In this document: positions 48,158 to 62,222 of the stretch, piece after piece
Layout of the letters: each line of letters starts with the position of its first letter
How positions within the stretch are numbered: the stretch's first letter is position 1
NCBI GenBank assembly: GCA_037074615.1
Contig: CM073522.1
Coordinates: 30,812,962-30,876,961, forward strand
DNA from: Leucaena leucocephala
Taxonomy: Eukaryota > Streptophyta > Magnoliopsida > Fabales > Fabaceae
Reading direction: 5' to 3'
DNA length: 64,000 bases
Translations under genes and position numbers: made by a program
The notes under the pieces: generated by a model
What the model was told of the DNA's origin: nothing
The model's database searches: none
The model's input: only the letters and a program-made list of their open reading frames with translations

Positions 48158-48165
48158 ACAATCAC

Positions 48166-49343
48166 ATAATGGTTATTACACTATCTAAAATATCTAAAGT
48201 AGAAACTAATTTAAATTACTTATTTAAAATTATAGTTTAGACAATTCATAATTATAATTTCAACTATAAATACTTCTAACTTTAAAAATATTATTTGAGT
48301 GCTGGGCCTAAACCACTTTTTTTTTTTATCAAAAAGCACTTTTTTCCCTCTAACCAAATAGCCACTTATAAAATAACCAAGTTCCACCAAGCTTTAAGGT
48401 AACATTAATCTAAGTTTTGTATTAGTTTTTTTTTTGGTAATGTTGGGACACTAAAAGTTAAACAATTGCTAATCAACAATCAACTCAATTTACAAATTGT
48501 CTAATGCTTTTTTTTTATATATAAAAGTTTAGGAATATTTGACACCAATTTCACACCAAAGATAAGACACAGTACTTACAAGAAACTTATGAGATCGCCT
48601 ATTAAATAAGTCATCATAACGGCAACAAGAATCGAACTCGTGTCCTTATAAGATATAAACTTATTTTTTACCATATGTGTTAATTTTTATTTATTTGTTT
48701 AATTATATTTATAACTACAAGGTGTCTGATTTTTTGTTTTTTGTTTTTTAAACAAACAAACTTTGAGTCCAGTATGAGCAAGACCCATCGGATCTACCCT
48801 TTCCTAAACAACACAAAGAATGGGACTATTTCAACATTAATATTAAATATAAATCTATATTAAAATATCCTATTCTTAAATCTTAAATTATGAATAATGG
48901 ATTCTCTTAAAAAAAACTCTAATTTTGCCGATAATATGAATCTCTTATCATCCTTCCCTTGGAGAAATTTACCTTAAGAAGAAGATCTTCTATATGCCAT
49001 ATTCTCATTTGCAGGTTTAGTTCCGCTGCCTTTGAGGAGGTCTTAATTAGGTTCATTAGTGTTATGATTTATTATTGATTTCATATTAGAGGCCACTAGA
49101 CATCATTTGCATTAACAAGATGAGCATAAACAACATTCAAAGCATTGCTCGTATCTCTAATGATATCATGATATCCATATTATGCTTCGATTTAACCTTT
49201 GTCCAACTTCTTATTGTATTCTATAATAGCTTTCGTTTTTAATATCATTAATGTATTTTCCTTAAAAAAAACAAATTCAGTAAAGGAAAAAGAAAAAGAA
49301 ATTTACTGAAGAAACTGTACTTTTTGGTAACGAACAACATTAA

Positions 49344-49385
<42 letters not shown>

Positions 49386-51405
49386 ATGCATTTTACCTTT
49401 TTAGCTTTGGAGGCTTATACATACATATCATCCAAACTGACTAAATTAAATCCAGAACCTCAGACGACAACCTTTGTACTATTTGTGATGTCGTATTGCG
49501 ACAAATAATTTCATGCGGCATATACGTACACATTTCTTCTCGTCATGGCAATCTTTATTCTTATTATCATCAACAACCCTCTTTTATTTTAATTCACACA
49601 AATCTTTTAACATTGTTCAATATTCACAAACCCCCCATGATAAAGAATCACTACCTACCTAACGATATAAAAATATGATAGATCTTTCTAAATTTTGAGT
49701 TCGAGTCCTATAAAAAACATATGGACTTAAAGGATAATTACGAACTTCAGAATTAAATTAGTAAGTTAGTTAGATACTTAATAATAAAATTTAAAAAAAA
49801 TAATAGATGCCAGTATAAAAAAAATCACTTGCTTTTCATGGCCTCTGAACTTAATAGAGACACTTGGAAAATTCTAATAATTTGACTAAATCATGATCTT
49901 AATCACACATTGCATTGTTATTTGTATTGATAGTTTATTCTTCTTCGATTTATATATCAGATAATTTCTAAGTTCAACATATGATCCAATTTTAGGAGGA
50001 TTATGATGCTATTTATGACATTTATTTTCGTAATATTAATAATAACTTTTTTTTTAAAAAAAAAAGCATGTTGTCATTTCAATACCAAAATTTAGTAGGG
50101 AGCAATACTTCAATATAGACCTCTAAATGGCTGCTAATGAACTTAGAGCCTTATGAGTATCATTATCATACATATGTGAGGAGCTATTGGCAAAAGCTCC
50201 GTCAGAGCCGAGTACAAGAGCACGAGTGTTTATTGATTAGAAGGCAACTTATACTTCCAATAAATACTGAGTTTAAATTTTATTATTAATACGATAATCC
50301 AGTTAATAAATAATTTATAAATATTTTTATAAATATATATGTTTGTGTTGGAATATTAATACTCTAACTCACCTGAAATTTTTATTAAAAGAAATCTCTT
50401 GCGAAATGTTGAGCAATGTAAATAAATATTGCTATATGAATTGCTTTAAAAGTCACCAGACATGAGGACGAAAATATCACCAACCTTAATAAATAAAAAG
50501 CCTATGAGTTTGGTGAAAGTATTATTATTGTAAACAACAGAGAGTGCACCCTTGGACTATTCAGACGTACGTACAAAAGATTAGGAATTATTAGTGGTGG
50601 TTATACTAATAATAATAATAATTCCAATTAAGTCATAACAATTCAAAATTCAAGTATGTGACACCAAACCCAACAAGAAGATATTACAAGCACGGCACGG
50701 AATCGCTCAACCCCACGTACCCATTCATTGTCATTCCTCTTTGTCCTCATAATTAATTAACAATCCCTCTATGTATTATAATTATAATCACACACACATA
50801 CATCTCAATTGATTCATGTACTCGACTTCACTTAATAAGATAAGAATTTTTGTATTGATGCTGTTGTTGCTAAATTTTATTTCTTAATAACTTTAAAAGC
50901 CTAATGTCAATTTTTTGTTAAGAGACAATTTTAGTAATAAACCATTCCATTTTCTTAAAAAAAAATGTTTTGAGTACCTTATTATAAGTTTAGAATCTTC
51001 ATAGAAAAAAATATTTAAATTCATCAGTGGATGGTTGCTTTATAAAAATAAGTAACATATATCAAGGTACTAATAATGACAGATATTGATACATAATATT
51101 AAAGGATTATGACATCACTTACCAATGAAAATTCACTATCTTATTTAAAATAAAACTAAATATAGATTCTATTTATTCTTGAGGATCTCAAATTTACCAC
51201 ATATAAATCACGAAATTATATACTAATCAAACTACAAGTATTTACTACTAAAAGAGCACAAATTTACAAATCGATGGTAGTTATCACTATTTACCACTCA
51301 ACACAAATTTACAAGTGCCATTATAAGTATTTATCATTAGAGGTCCTTAGAAATAAATAAATTCTGAATTTTGTTCTTAAATATTTTTTTTAAAAAAAAA
51401 TTATA
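48166..51405. other. AT-rich intergenic region with an (AT)n microsatellite
   Basis: No gene recognised. An (AT)n run lies at about 49350-49382. Poly-T and poly-A tracts are common. The small ORFs have no family features. Confidence 0.5.
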
Positions 51406-51656
51406 CTTCATCCAATCCTAAATATAGAAGCTACATAACTAATTTACATATATTAAAAAAATTTAGTTGAGTTAATTATTTGTAAAAATATTTTTAACTT
51501 TTTTGAAATATTTTTTTTAATTATTTACATTGAAAACTATTTACTTGATAAAATCTCCCTTAACACATGCAATCAATATAAAGAATTTAAAAAAATTATA
51601 TATTTAAAATTAGAGTAAATCCATCTACTAACTGTTATATTTAAAATCGGGTAAAG
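51406..51656. mobile_element. Stowaway-like MITE with TA duplication
   Basis: It is flanked by TA (51404-51405 and 51657-51658). The ends CTTCATCCAATCCTAAATAT and, inverted from the right, CTTTACCCGATTTTAAATAT are imperfect inverted repeats of the Stowaway pattern. It is 251 bp with no ORF. The same family lies in the chorismate synthase pseudogene and in intron 12 of chorismate synthase. Confidence 0.8.
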
Positions 51657-53660
51657 TATTATATATTGATATATTAATATGGATGTTACTATTTATTGAG
51701 AGCTAAGAACTTTTTCTTCATTCATCATAATATATTTAATTTATACACACTAGATAACATGCTTTGTCATATTTTTGTGGCTGACATTCATAAGAAAATA
51801 AAATTTAATTTTTGTTTAGACAAATATATCATGAGGGGATTAGCTAAAGCTAATCCATGAGCTATGAACAACCATATAATTGAAGGCTTGTCATATCATT
51901 CTCAGCATCAAAATCAAATCATTAAAGAGAGTTAGTTTGAGGATTATTAAAAAGCCTTGGAGAGCAAATTAGTCATTATCATTGTAAATTACTATTAATT
52001 AATAATAGCAAAGTCGTGTTTGGGGCCCTATAAATGTCCTAATCCTACAAAGAACGGTGATAATAGAGAAAGGGATATCCCAAAAGACAAGAATATAAGG
52101 CAAGGAATGGCAAATTATTAAAAAAAAAGGAAAATATATACAAAAAAAAAGGTTATAAAGGAGATTCCAATAATTATAAAAGTTTATAATATAACATAAT
52201 AATAGGTAGTGAAGTTGGAAATGACAAGGATATAAGTCAAATTAAGACAATTAGGCATTATGAAGGTTGTGACACCTATCAAACAAAGCAACACCATTTT
52301 AATATCATCACATATGGAGCCTCTTTTTCTTTTTTTTGGCGTTTTTTTTTAAATATCTAAAAAATTCTCAAGGAATATGTTTGGTTTTTTTAATTTTTGA
52401 TTTTTTTCTATCACGATCCACATACATGATATGTGTTTTATTCTTTGTGATTTTTTTTCCTTGAATAATTCAGTATCAAGTGTTATTAATTAAGCTAAAT
52501 TAATGAAAGCCAGTAATTATTGGATCAGTCACATATATATATATATATATATATATCTCATATATTTGACCATAACCCATGCTACGTACTATATAATAGG
52601 AAAAATGTGTGCTCAATTTGAAAATGCACACATTATTTCAAATTTAAAAGTAAAAGAAAACAATATCACAAGTAAATTTAAAATTATAAGAGATGGTCTA
52701 TGTCACAAAATAGTCATATATATATATAGAACCATATGTCAAAAGTATATTTCCACTTATTAAAAATTACAACAATCAATATATCAATATCAATATGTCA
52801 TATAAAATCTACAATAAATTACATTATTCATAAGTTGTGAATAATGTGACTTATCTCAAATTTCAAATAATGTATATGACTTGCTATTTAATTAATTTCT
52901 TGATGCTTGTTTGGTTTAATAGGTTTGACTCAACTCGACAAGATCTAAAGTGATTCGACCAAATGAATTTATTGGAGTAATTAAGCTAGGGTTTAGTCCT
53001 AAATAATTTATAAAATATAAACTCATGAATTTAATTATAAATAATTTTTTTCCTTAAAAAAAAGGAGTCTTGAAGATATCTATGTTGGTTAGCAAGTAAG
53101 TGGGTACAGAAAAGAGGACAAAAATGAAGCACGCCCTCTATTATTTTGTCAATAAACAAAGACTTAGCACCAGAAATTCAGAGACTTTGAGCAAACCCTA
53201 ATTAATGATCTAGCAACCAAAAACACTAATTAATGAACACACGTATACATCTTAACTACTAATTAATTTATAAGAAGGGAATCTCTCCCTCACTACGCTT
53301 TCTCACCAACAAAATATTTTCTTTCTAAAAACGTTGATAAATTAATTTAAGTACGAATAATAATTGCAAGCTGCCAAACGGGATGAAAATTAATTAAGGA
53401 GGAAAAAATATGTGAAGAAAAATCCAGAAAATTGGGGAGGAAAGGAATATGCATGAATAAATCTTCAATAATTATGAGTGCGTCTGATTATTAGTAGAGA
53501 TAGAGAGCAAATTAAGGAATGATTAATTAATAAATGACGAGATCAGGACAAAAATAAAAATAAAAAGTAGCTTTTTTTCTGTTGTGAGATTAAGACTGAT
53601 AAAAAGATGAGATTAGAGGGTATATGGGTTTGTGTTTATTTTATATGTTTATAACTCAAA
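51657..53660. other. AT-rich intergenic region, no gene recognised
   Basis: Low-complexity AT sequence, with (AT)n at about 52532-52556 and 52718-52728. No conserved frame or clear transposon. Confidence 0.5.
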
Positions 53661-53880
53661 AGTTTTTTTTATATGATATTTTTTAGAAAGAGATTGGGCT
53701 CACCCAAGATCTAAGGGCAGGACAAAATCTCCTTTCCTCCAAGGCGATACTAATATTAGACAGGACGAGCCGTCAATTACTTTCAGTCGCAAACCTAGAC
53801 ACCTAGGAGTTAGGATGTCTTCTTAAGTATCGTGACTGAAACTACAATAAAATGATACTCTCTAAAGATCAAATAGATTA
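53661..53880 (-). mobile_element. Putative SINE-like dispersed repeat, copy 2
   Basis: It contains AAGATCTAAGGGCAGGACAA, GCGATACTAATATTAGACAG and CCTAGACACCTAGGAGTTAG in the same order as copy 1 at 23945-24175. A T-rich stretch on the left would be the A-rich tail on the minus strand. Confidence 0.55.
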
Positions 53881-55265
53881 CAAATAATCATATGCATCAC
53901 CCATTCGCCAGCTACCTGAAAACTGATAAAGCAAGGGGACACTTCACATCAAATTCAAACCTTTGTTACAATATTTTCACTTAAGAATTCCTTTCTTCTT
54001 GCATGTGAACACTTGGTAGGGTCATTATTAATGGTCTATTATTCATTCCAGTTTCAATTGAACAATGACAAATGGCTTAGGAATATTTCTTAACTTTCAG
54101 ATTATTGGAGTTTATTTCGGTTTATTCATATACCAATAAGTATGAGATGATCGATCATTATGTGTGTATATCTTACTGGGTATTGTTGGGTTCAATTGAA
54201 AGGAATTATTTTTAACATAATTCCAAATGGGACTTGAGATGTGAATGAAAGGGTGATATTGTAATTTCATTCTATTGCTTTGAATGTTTGAAGGAATGGG
54301 AAGCATATAGCATGTAAAGTGGAATGGGTTTTAACTTTTAATAGCAACCAACCAAACATGCAGAAATTTGAATAATGTAGTAGCCGTTTTGTGCAAACTT
54401 TGGAAGAGAATTGAGATTTCACATTTTGGGGTCCAATCCCATTATAAAGCAAAGCAATGCATTGACATAGAGAAGTCCACGCCCACACGTTTCCTTTGAT
54501 TATGGAGGGATGGGGGGACACAACTACCCTCTCTCCACTCTTCTTTCATTACTCCCCCATCCTTCTCTCTCTCTCTGTTTTTTTTTTTTTGCTGTTTTTG
54601 TTATTTACTTTAAACACCAATATCTTAAGGGAAAATTGGGGGAAAATCCCCAGTTGAAAACTTATTTACTTAAGGAGAAATAAATAAACATATGAAATGA
54701 CCACACCGCCCATGGAATCCACCCCTTGTGCAATACACATCTTCCTTTATCTGCGGTCCACCTTCCCTATGTGCAGTACATTTTTCCTTGTGTGCAATTG
54801 ATTAACTTCCCTTATGTGCTATACATTTTTTCTTATCTGCAAATTAATTCCTAATAAAGAAAATCCTATAAAAATATTATTTGAATTTTAAAATTCTAAA
54901 TAAAAAATTCTTATAATAACTTGTTATTATTTATTTATCAAATATAGTCCATAGTTATTAAAGTGTAGGGAATAAAACTAATTTAAATTCATATACATAA
55001 GTGGTAAGTAATGTTGGGTCAGATATTATGATTATGCTACAAAGTTTAATTCTAAATATTTATAAATAACTTATAAGATAATTAATTTTTTTCATTATAT
55101 TCCTATTAAATATAAGCCACTTGTAAGATAATTAATAAATTATTTTTAATATTTTTTTTAATAAAGGCAAATATAAAATTTTTTATTAATTTAATACATT
55201 TTTTAGCATGAAAAATAAGATACAAATGTCTTGTATATAGGATATGGTGGTATTGCACAGTTAAA
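53881..55265. other. Intergenic region, no gene recognised
   Basis: A phrase with TTCCTTGTGTGCAATTGATT / CTTATGTGCTATACATTTTT recurs at 54715-54840, a short degenerate duplication. The rest is AT-rich with no conserved frame. Confidence 0.45.
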
Positions 55266-55463
55266 TTTTTTTTTTGTCCACCCGATTCACCGGAGCTTTG
55301 CCCCGACTATATCCGAATCTGACTCGCGTCACGCACCTGGCTATGGTGGGTGGGTCTCCCAACGAAAATTTTCTGCGTACGCCAAGGTTCGAATTCGAGA
55401 CCTCGTTTAAGCGATACTAAATCGTTTATCACTTGGACCAACTCCCGTTGGTTTCAGTTTAAA
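55266..55463 (-). mobile_element. tRNA-derived SINE, second copy
   Basis: On the minus strand it starts CCAACGGGAGTTGGTCCAAG at about 55452, with B-box-like GAATTCGAACC, and ends in an A tail (T-run 55266-55275). It is homologous to the SINE at 7425-7608 but carries more mutations, including in the A box (GTGATAAACG). Imperfect direct repeats CAGTTAAATT (left) and CAGTTTAAATT (right) probably are its target duplication. Confidence 0.85.
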
Positions 55464-55566
55464 TTAGTATGGAACCAAGGGCAAGTGCCTGTGATGGCCC
55501 ATCCATGTGTCCCCACCAGATTAAGAAAAGATCGCTCATAAATCTTTTCACCATTATGTAATTATT

Positions 55567-55970
55567 AGTACGTTTAGTAAGATAGAAATTTTTTTTATAG
55601 AAGTTAAAATAAAAATAGAATTAAATTAAAAATAAATTTTAAAAATTTATTTGATAGAATAGAAGTGAGTATAGAATTAATGTATATTTTTTTTATAACT
55701 TACAGTAAAATGGTTTAAAATAATTTTTTATAACTTAAGAAAAGTTAAAATTGTCAAAAAAATTTATAATTAGAGATAAAATGGTGTAAAAAATTTATTT
55801 CTACTTCTATCATCTTAATTCCTAATTTTTTTGATAGAACTAAAATAACTAAAAAAAATATAAGCTTCTTCCATCGTACAAAACGGAAAAAATAAAATAG
55901 AAAATTTTATTTCTACTTCAACTCCCACTCCCATTTCTCCGCTTCTACTCCGCTCCAACCAAATATACCA
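55567..55970. mobile_element. MITE related to the one at 10277-10669
   Basis: The left end AGTACGTTTAGTAAG and the right end CCAACCAAATATACC are imperfect inverted repeats matching the terminal sequence of the MITE at 10277. The interior shares AGAATAGAAGTGAGTATAGA and repeated TTTATAACTTA motifs with it. Exact borders and duplication are uncertain. Confidence 0.6.
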
Positions 55971-58900
55971 TATGTGTGTTGAAGAAACACTATAAAGTGC
56001 ATGAAAAGTCAGAATGAACTTTGACTACCATTTCTAAAGTTTCATACACATCAACATAAGCCCATCACCACCCAGCACAAGTAACTAAAACTCCCTTTGA
56101 AGCAAAGATGAAACGCACAGTATATGTGTGTGTATAGATATATTGAAATGACAGATTTACAAAAATATCCAATAACAAAATAAAAAAAATGAAAGAAAGA
56201 AATGGATAGGGAAGAATGCAGTGGACGTTTGAAGGCTAATAAAGTCTGGTATTGAAATTGAAATTTCAAAGCTGAGGGCGTGTTTGACCCTAAAAAGGCT
56301 ACAAATGACAATTGCGTTTTCTTTTGTAGATCATTTTTAGTGTTTAGCACTGTAGAAAAGGTACGAGAGTGGACACCACAGTGTTTGTTGTCTGGGGAGC
56401 AAAGTCATCCCACCAAAGGGTTATCCAATCCATTTTGATATTACTACTTGTCCTTTTCACTCACCTCCCTAACCTTCTTCCTCTATTTTCACTTGCAAAA
56501 GTAAAAGCTACTGTACTACTTACTTCCTCTCTTCTTTTTCCGTCCTTTTTTCACCTACTACTTTTTTTTCCTTCCTAATAATATATCTGTTTATACCTGC
56601 AAAAAAAAGTGGACTCTAATATCAAAAAGTTGTCACATTCAATTCAATATAACGGCCAACCATCATAAAACACCGCAAGTATACAAGACCCTAACATTAG
56701 GCCATTGATAAATAGTCACAATCAATTCAATATAATCCCAATCATACATGCATTCTGAAGAACAATGTTTGAATATGTTAAGTAGTGTGCGCACGTTTAT
56801 GTTCTTTTGTTTGAAGGAATTTTTTTAGAAAATACTATTTGATTTTCAAAATCTCAAATAAAAAATTCTTATAAAAATATGTTGTTATTTACTTAACATT
56901 TGTAGTTAATAGTTATTAAAATATAAAAAATAAAATTAATTTATAATTTTAAAATTCAAGTGTGATTGTTGTGAAATTTTCCTTTGTTTGAATGCATGAG
57001 CATGAGTAAAAACAATTCAATTCGATGTGATGCATTTATCCATCAAGAGCAGGGACAATACAAGAAGACATTAAAGGCGATTCAAAAGCTTGCTAAACAG
57101 GAACCAGAAGGAAGTCAAGGAGCAGGTGTGGGAATCTGTGGAATATGGGCTCGTGATCAACTTTCTCTTCTTTTTCGAAACCTGAGTGTCCCTTTTCATT
57201 CTCACCTCCTCATTACAGTAACAAAAGATCTTCTTCAATCTAATCTTTTTCTAGCTTTTTTTCTAAATTTATATATTTTAAAAGAATCATGTCCTATGGC
57301 TTGTGATGCTCGGTTCTACTTTCATTGTTCACTCACTAAATTCTAGCTAAAGTTCCATATGTCTGATACCTTTTTAAGGAATCTACGTATATATTCTTTA
57401 TTTACCCCAAGAAAAATTATGAAATTAAGAAGTTTCTCATATGGAGCACACCAAAAAAGACCAAGGAAACAACATATACTTTAAGAGATGCTCAACTTAT
57501 TAAATTATGGAGATTAGTCAATTCTGTATGTGACTTACGGAAGAAAAAGCGCGCGGTATATAACAGTTCACAAATTCTTGAAGGTTTAGGATTCTTTCAA
57601 AGAACCTAAGGATTTGACATTTGTATTCTGTGTGAGGGAGAGAGGGATTGAGCCATATCCACAATGAGCTTAGGTGGCAGTGGGACCCAGACTAGAGATG
57701 AATGATTTCAGTCAAAGTTACAACTGGTATCCATTGAAAGAAAGGGGAAAGTTATAAATGTGATAATGTAATTTATGCAATAGTCCATAGGTTAATTTTA
57801 TTTCATTGTTTTTTATTAATAAAAATTTCGACATTCATTTATATTCATATCTTTTTATTTTTATATCTAACAATAAAAATTATCAGGACAATGCATTGAA
57901 GGTGCGCCAACGGATTATGTGTCAAACTTATGTTGATTGTACAGACAAAAATATATTTTCTGGCTGCACCGGACTAGATATTTACATGATTATCTATCAT
58001 CTTTTTGTCTTTGTTATAAATTCAAGATAATTTTACATGTGTACTAGTATTCGAAATAAGTAGTGTTTTAATTTAAAATTTTAATTGGTTAGCTAGCACC
58101 AGACATTATTTTTCTTTTCGTGGTCTTATTTCTTTATTAAATTGCATTCTAGATCTAGTTATTACAAAGCACCTTTCAGGACACAAATAATGTATGTTTA
58201 GAGGATGTTGCCCTCAATAATTCCTACAGAACAAGATTTTATAAGAGTATAGTAACTTTTACTACAGTCTAATCCTTTCCTCGTAAACTAAATTACCAGG
58301 ATGGCCCTCCCCTTACTAAGAGTGAGAGTGTCGGTGGGTCAACAAACCAATTCATCTCTTGTGCTATATTTTCGACATATAGCAACAATAACAGGAACCC
58401 TTCTGCTGTCTTGTAAGGTTTGTTCTACTGAACAAGAAGAAACGGACAAGACGGTGCCCTCAAGCACACAGAAAATAACAAAATTAACAACTGTTCCTGA
58501 TAATGTTCTTTACTAGTCAATAAATTTTTATTCAGAATAATGAATTTTTAAGGGGCCAATCACACAGTGGCTAAGGAGACCAATTTTGACGTAGTTTGAC
58601 CAGTTCAACACTCTCCCACCAATTTTGTCTAATTTTGACGTAGTTTGACCAATTTTATAATAATTATTTTAAAATTTTAATTATTTTTTATTTCATTACA
58701 TTATGTACCAATCAGCTCAGATATGGTATTTCTTTTTTGTTGGGTAAAATAGGTTGGTCACTTTTACCTAAATAGCAAGGTAAATGAATAGACAAACTAG
58801 AAGGGCTTAGCTAGGTTCAGTAGGTTCACACGATTTGCAAGTAACTGATGAAATGGCTGAACTACCTCGTAAAATTAGACAACATGATGCATAAGTGCAT

Positions 58901-59343
58901 AATTTAAATATAATAAGATAATGGGAAACCACAAGGATTTAATTACTTAAACCTTAGTTATGACGGATTTGATCACATGTCATCTAAAAAAACCATAAAA
59001 TTGAAAGTTTATGAACAATTCCATTATAATCTCTTACCATGCCTATGAAAAGAACAATGAGATTAAAAAGAGGAACACCAAATACTACTAGAGGGTATGT
59101 CTTGTTATGTATTAATGAAAAGGTTCAATGGGAAATGTTTGGTTGCGTTTCAGAAATTGTTGAAAGCAATTCCATTGTTTTTTTTAATACACATATATAA
59201 TAGTAAATAAGATGCCTTTTCTGCCTGATCAATTGATCATATCGAATCAAGGGGTCCACTAAACGCTTTATTTGAAAGGATGCATAAAAATGATTGAGGT
59301 AACCCAAAACAAAACAATAGAGACGGCTTACCTGTTCCCTTAC
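55971..59343. other. Intergenic region, several small ORFs of unknown status
   Basis: The open frames at 56984-57346 and 58301-58516 (MALPLLRVRVSVGQQTNSSL) are not recognised and have no neighbours that support them. The 3'UTR of the patatin-like gene should occupy the right end, just below 59344. No RNA gene was found. Confidence 0.4.
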
Positions 59344-62222
59344 TTAGGTCGCTTTTTGGGTAGCTTGCTTCAAAGCAACAGTGGGGGCTATTCTGCAACT
59401 CCTCCTCTGATGCTCCAGCACAAGTTCTCCAGCAAACCAGTCAAGCTTCTCAAAGTTACTCTGATCTCCAATTCTCTTCCCCTCAAACAGCACTGATTCT
59501 ACATTCTTCTGCTTCAACATCTCATCTGCTATCCCTATCAGCATCTTTACATTGCTAGCACTTGAATCCGTATCCACACTGGGTCCACATCGCCCCATAC
59601 TTGACCCATTTGCCTGCCATTTCACAAGCATTCAGAATTAGCCCTCAATTCATTTGACATTTACTGCTTCATGAATAGTACCATTTCAAGATTATTTCAA
59701 GTCGTCTGCAGCATAATAATCCTCCAGAAATACAACTGAGAGGACAATAATGAGATACTGTTAGCAATGATCCAGTCTCTACAGGAAAGTAACTAGGATC
59801 AAACACACATTTTAGTTGGGTCCCACATATGCAAATTTATGAGTATGATTAGCTTGATGTACCAACAGATTTCTCCTATAGTTCTCTTTCTTTGTTGGGC
59901 AGCAAATGTCTATTATAGTTGGCTCAAAAGTCAAAACCAATTTGAAATAGACTTGACCAGTTTTACTCAGAAAAGTGTATTACCATAAACGGCTCAAATA
60001 AGGAGAGGACCTGAACTGGATAAATGAAGCTCAATGCCCTGCAATAGGCAATGAGACAATTTTGTCCTAGAGTGAGAAAATAACCATCCATGTGGCTGTT
60101 CAACTCCTCTGGCAGAGACGGCACACCAAGTGTTCCCATCACATAATCAGCTTAACAACAAAGGGAAATTATGGAGAGCCAAGGCCTTTTAGCTACTGAT
60201 CCAGGCACATTAATTCCTAACTCCCAACAAGTCCAAATCTAGCTATCTACCTCCATGCCTATCAAGTTGCTACGTGGAGACAAGGTGAAATATCCCTCCC
60301 CCTACACAAACCCCACTCCTTGCTGGTTTGAAATTGACTCATAATTGAATACCCTTAACGTTTCTGGGTCTAAATTTAGATGGCTTTTCCTTCATCTGGA
60401 CGACTTCAAACTCACCCGGCTATTCCATACCATAACTTCAGGGTAAGACTAGTTTCTTGGCTTTGTGTGCGCGCGCGCCTTTTAATAGACATTCCGAACA
60501 AGAACAAATTTGACCCATACTCATCACCTGCACCACAGTTCCATAACAAAACAACCCACCGTTTGATGGGAAACTCAAAAAACTCCTCAACCCTTGAGCC
60601 AACCAAAAAAGCCTTTAGTGGGTCCCAATAGAAACAATCCCCAATACCACCCACACCATCACGTGTCGCCCTTCACCAAAAAACAATTAAAATAAAATCC
60701 TACAATCACCCTTTTTCTCTGCTACAATCCTAAAACCACCCGTTTCTCTCCCACTTTGCAATATGTTTAACAAGGAATTTATTATGTAAACCTACAAAAT
60801 TTGTATATAAATCACTAATTTTAAATCGCTTTTTATTCCTCGCAGCGTTAAATCATAAGTGGGTTCAAAATATGCAACGATGATTAGAACTGGGTGGAAT
60901 ATATCGATTATGCAAATATCTAACACCGTCTGATTTTCAAGTTTTGGGTGTTTTACAGTCATTGACTAGCAGTTTTCATGGATTGGACCATGTCGAAGAA
61001 GCCAGAGTAATGGATAGCTTTGAACCAAATAAAAAGACAAAAAAACAAAACAAATTAGTTTTCTAATCGAAGCAGAGGAAATTTCGGGAACGCATACCTG
61101 AATGCGAACGTAATTGGAGGGGCGGTTATGACCAAAGGCTTTGGCCACAGACTGGTCCACCAAATCGGCCGATCCGTCCCCAGAAATCCGAGCCATGGGT
61201 CGAGCCCATTCCTTCGCCTTCCAACGCTTGACCTGGTCATATTCATACCTCGCCTCCAATAGCTGACCCGTTCCCAGCGATAGCACCAACAAATCCTCCA
61301 CGCCTCGCACGAACGGGAATTCCTGCTTGTTGTGAAGCACGTGCGTTATGGCTGCATCGGTCGGGTTGCTCATCGCCAATCCGCCGTCGACGGCCAGGCA
61401 TCCCGTCTGACCATCCACGGACCGCATCTGAACCGGCCCGAACCGGCCCGGTTCGGCCGACGTGGCACGACAGACCTCCCATAGCCGGAAGTCGAAGCTA
61501 TCGGTCTCGAGCGCATCTGCTCGGGAGAACAAAAACGGCGCCGTGCTGGATAGGTCGTAGCAGGGGATGAGGACGGGCTTTAGAGTGTCTTTGAGCGTTA
61601 AGCTTTTGCCGTTCACAGCGAATGCTTCCTTCATGGCTTTCTCCAGTCCGGCGGCGGCGGAGCCGACGGAACCAGAGGCGTAGCGGCTGGTAAATAATCG
61701 ACGAAAGAAGCTGCGGCTGCTCCCGGCGCTGGACCCAGGATGGTAGAACTTTTGGCCGTGATCGGCTAAAAATTGCCATGTGTTTTCTGCTTCGAAAATA
61801 GGGCGTCGGTGATCCTTTGTGGCGAAAAGCATCGCCGTGAAAATGCCTCCGACACCGGCGCCGGCTGCTACGTCAAAGTAATCGGCGATTCTAGCGTCTG
61901 GATTTCCTGATTTCTTCTTCAATGCATTTTCCAAATAGGCCAGAGCTTTACCGGGAAGAATCCCTCGCATGCCGCCGCCATCTATGCTGAGTATACATAT
62001 TTTGCCTCTTTGATTCTTGATGGAGGAGACGCCATCGACGGCGGCAGCGATAGACTGAACTTCAGGTTTTGATTCAATTGTCGCAGATATTTGCTTCGGA
62101 AGCCAAACCTTCTGGTCATCGTAGCCGAAGAGAAACTTGCTTTCAAGGATAGAGAAGATTTCATAGCTAAGCTTATCGGTGTCAATGCTCGGTTCTTGCA
62201 TTTCCACCGCATTAGAAGCCAT
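59344..62222 (-). CDS. Patatin-like phospholipase, pPLAIII type
   Basis: There are two exons on the minus strand, 62222-61098 and 59613-59344 (TAA), joined at phase 0 across a GT..AG intron of 1484 bp, giving 464 residues. The protein is a lipid acyl hydrolase of the patatin family. Plant pPLAIII members act on phospho- and galactolipids and influence cell elongation and wall build-up. The oxyanion motif is DGGGMRGILP (about residue 80). The position of the usual GxSxG nucleophile elbow reads GAGVG, the GxGxG form known for the pPLAIII group. The dyad Asp motif is present as LAVDGGLAMSNPT. The second exon begins ANGSSMGRCGPSVDTD and carries the C-terminal helix region. The ATG at 62222 was chosen because the in-frame codon further out is TTG. 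The N-terminus is not signal-like, so it is probably cytosolic or membrane-associated. No break was seen. Lys/Arg-rich tail. Confidence 0.94.

Noticed and set aside
58301..58516. 71-codon ORF starting MALPLLRV
   Set aside because: No domain, no neighbour or splice evidence; an organelle-derived origin was considered but I could not match it to any gene.
61055..61779. Alternative minus-strand ORFs within the patatin-like exon 1
   Set aside because: They are other frames of the conserved exon and contain no patatin motifs.
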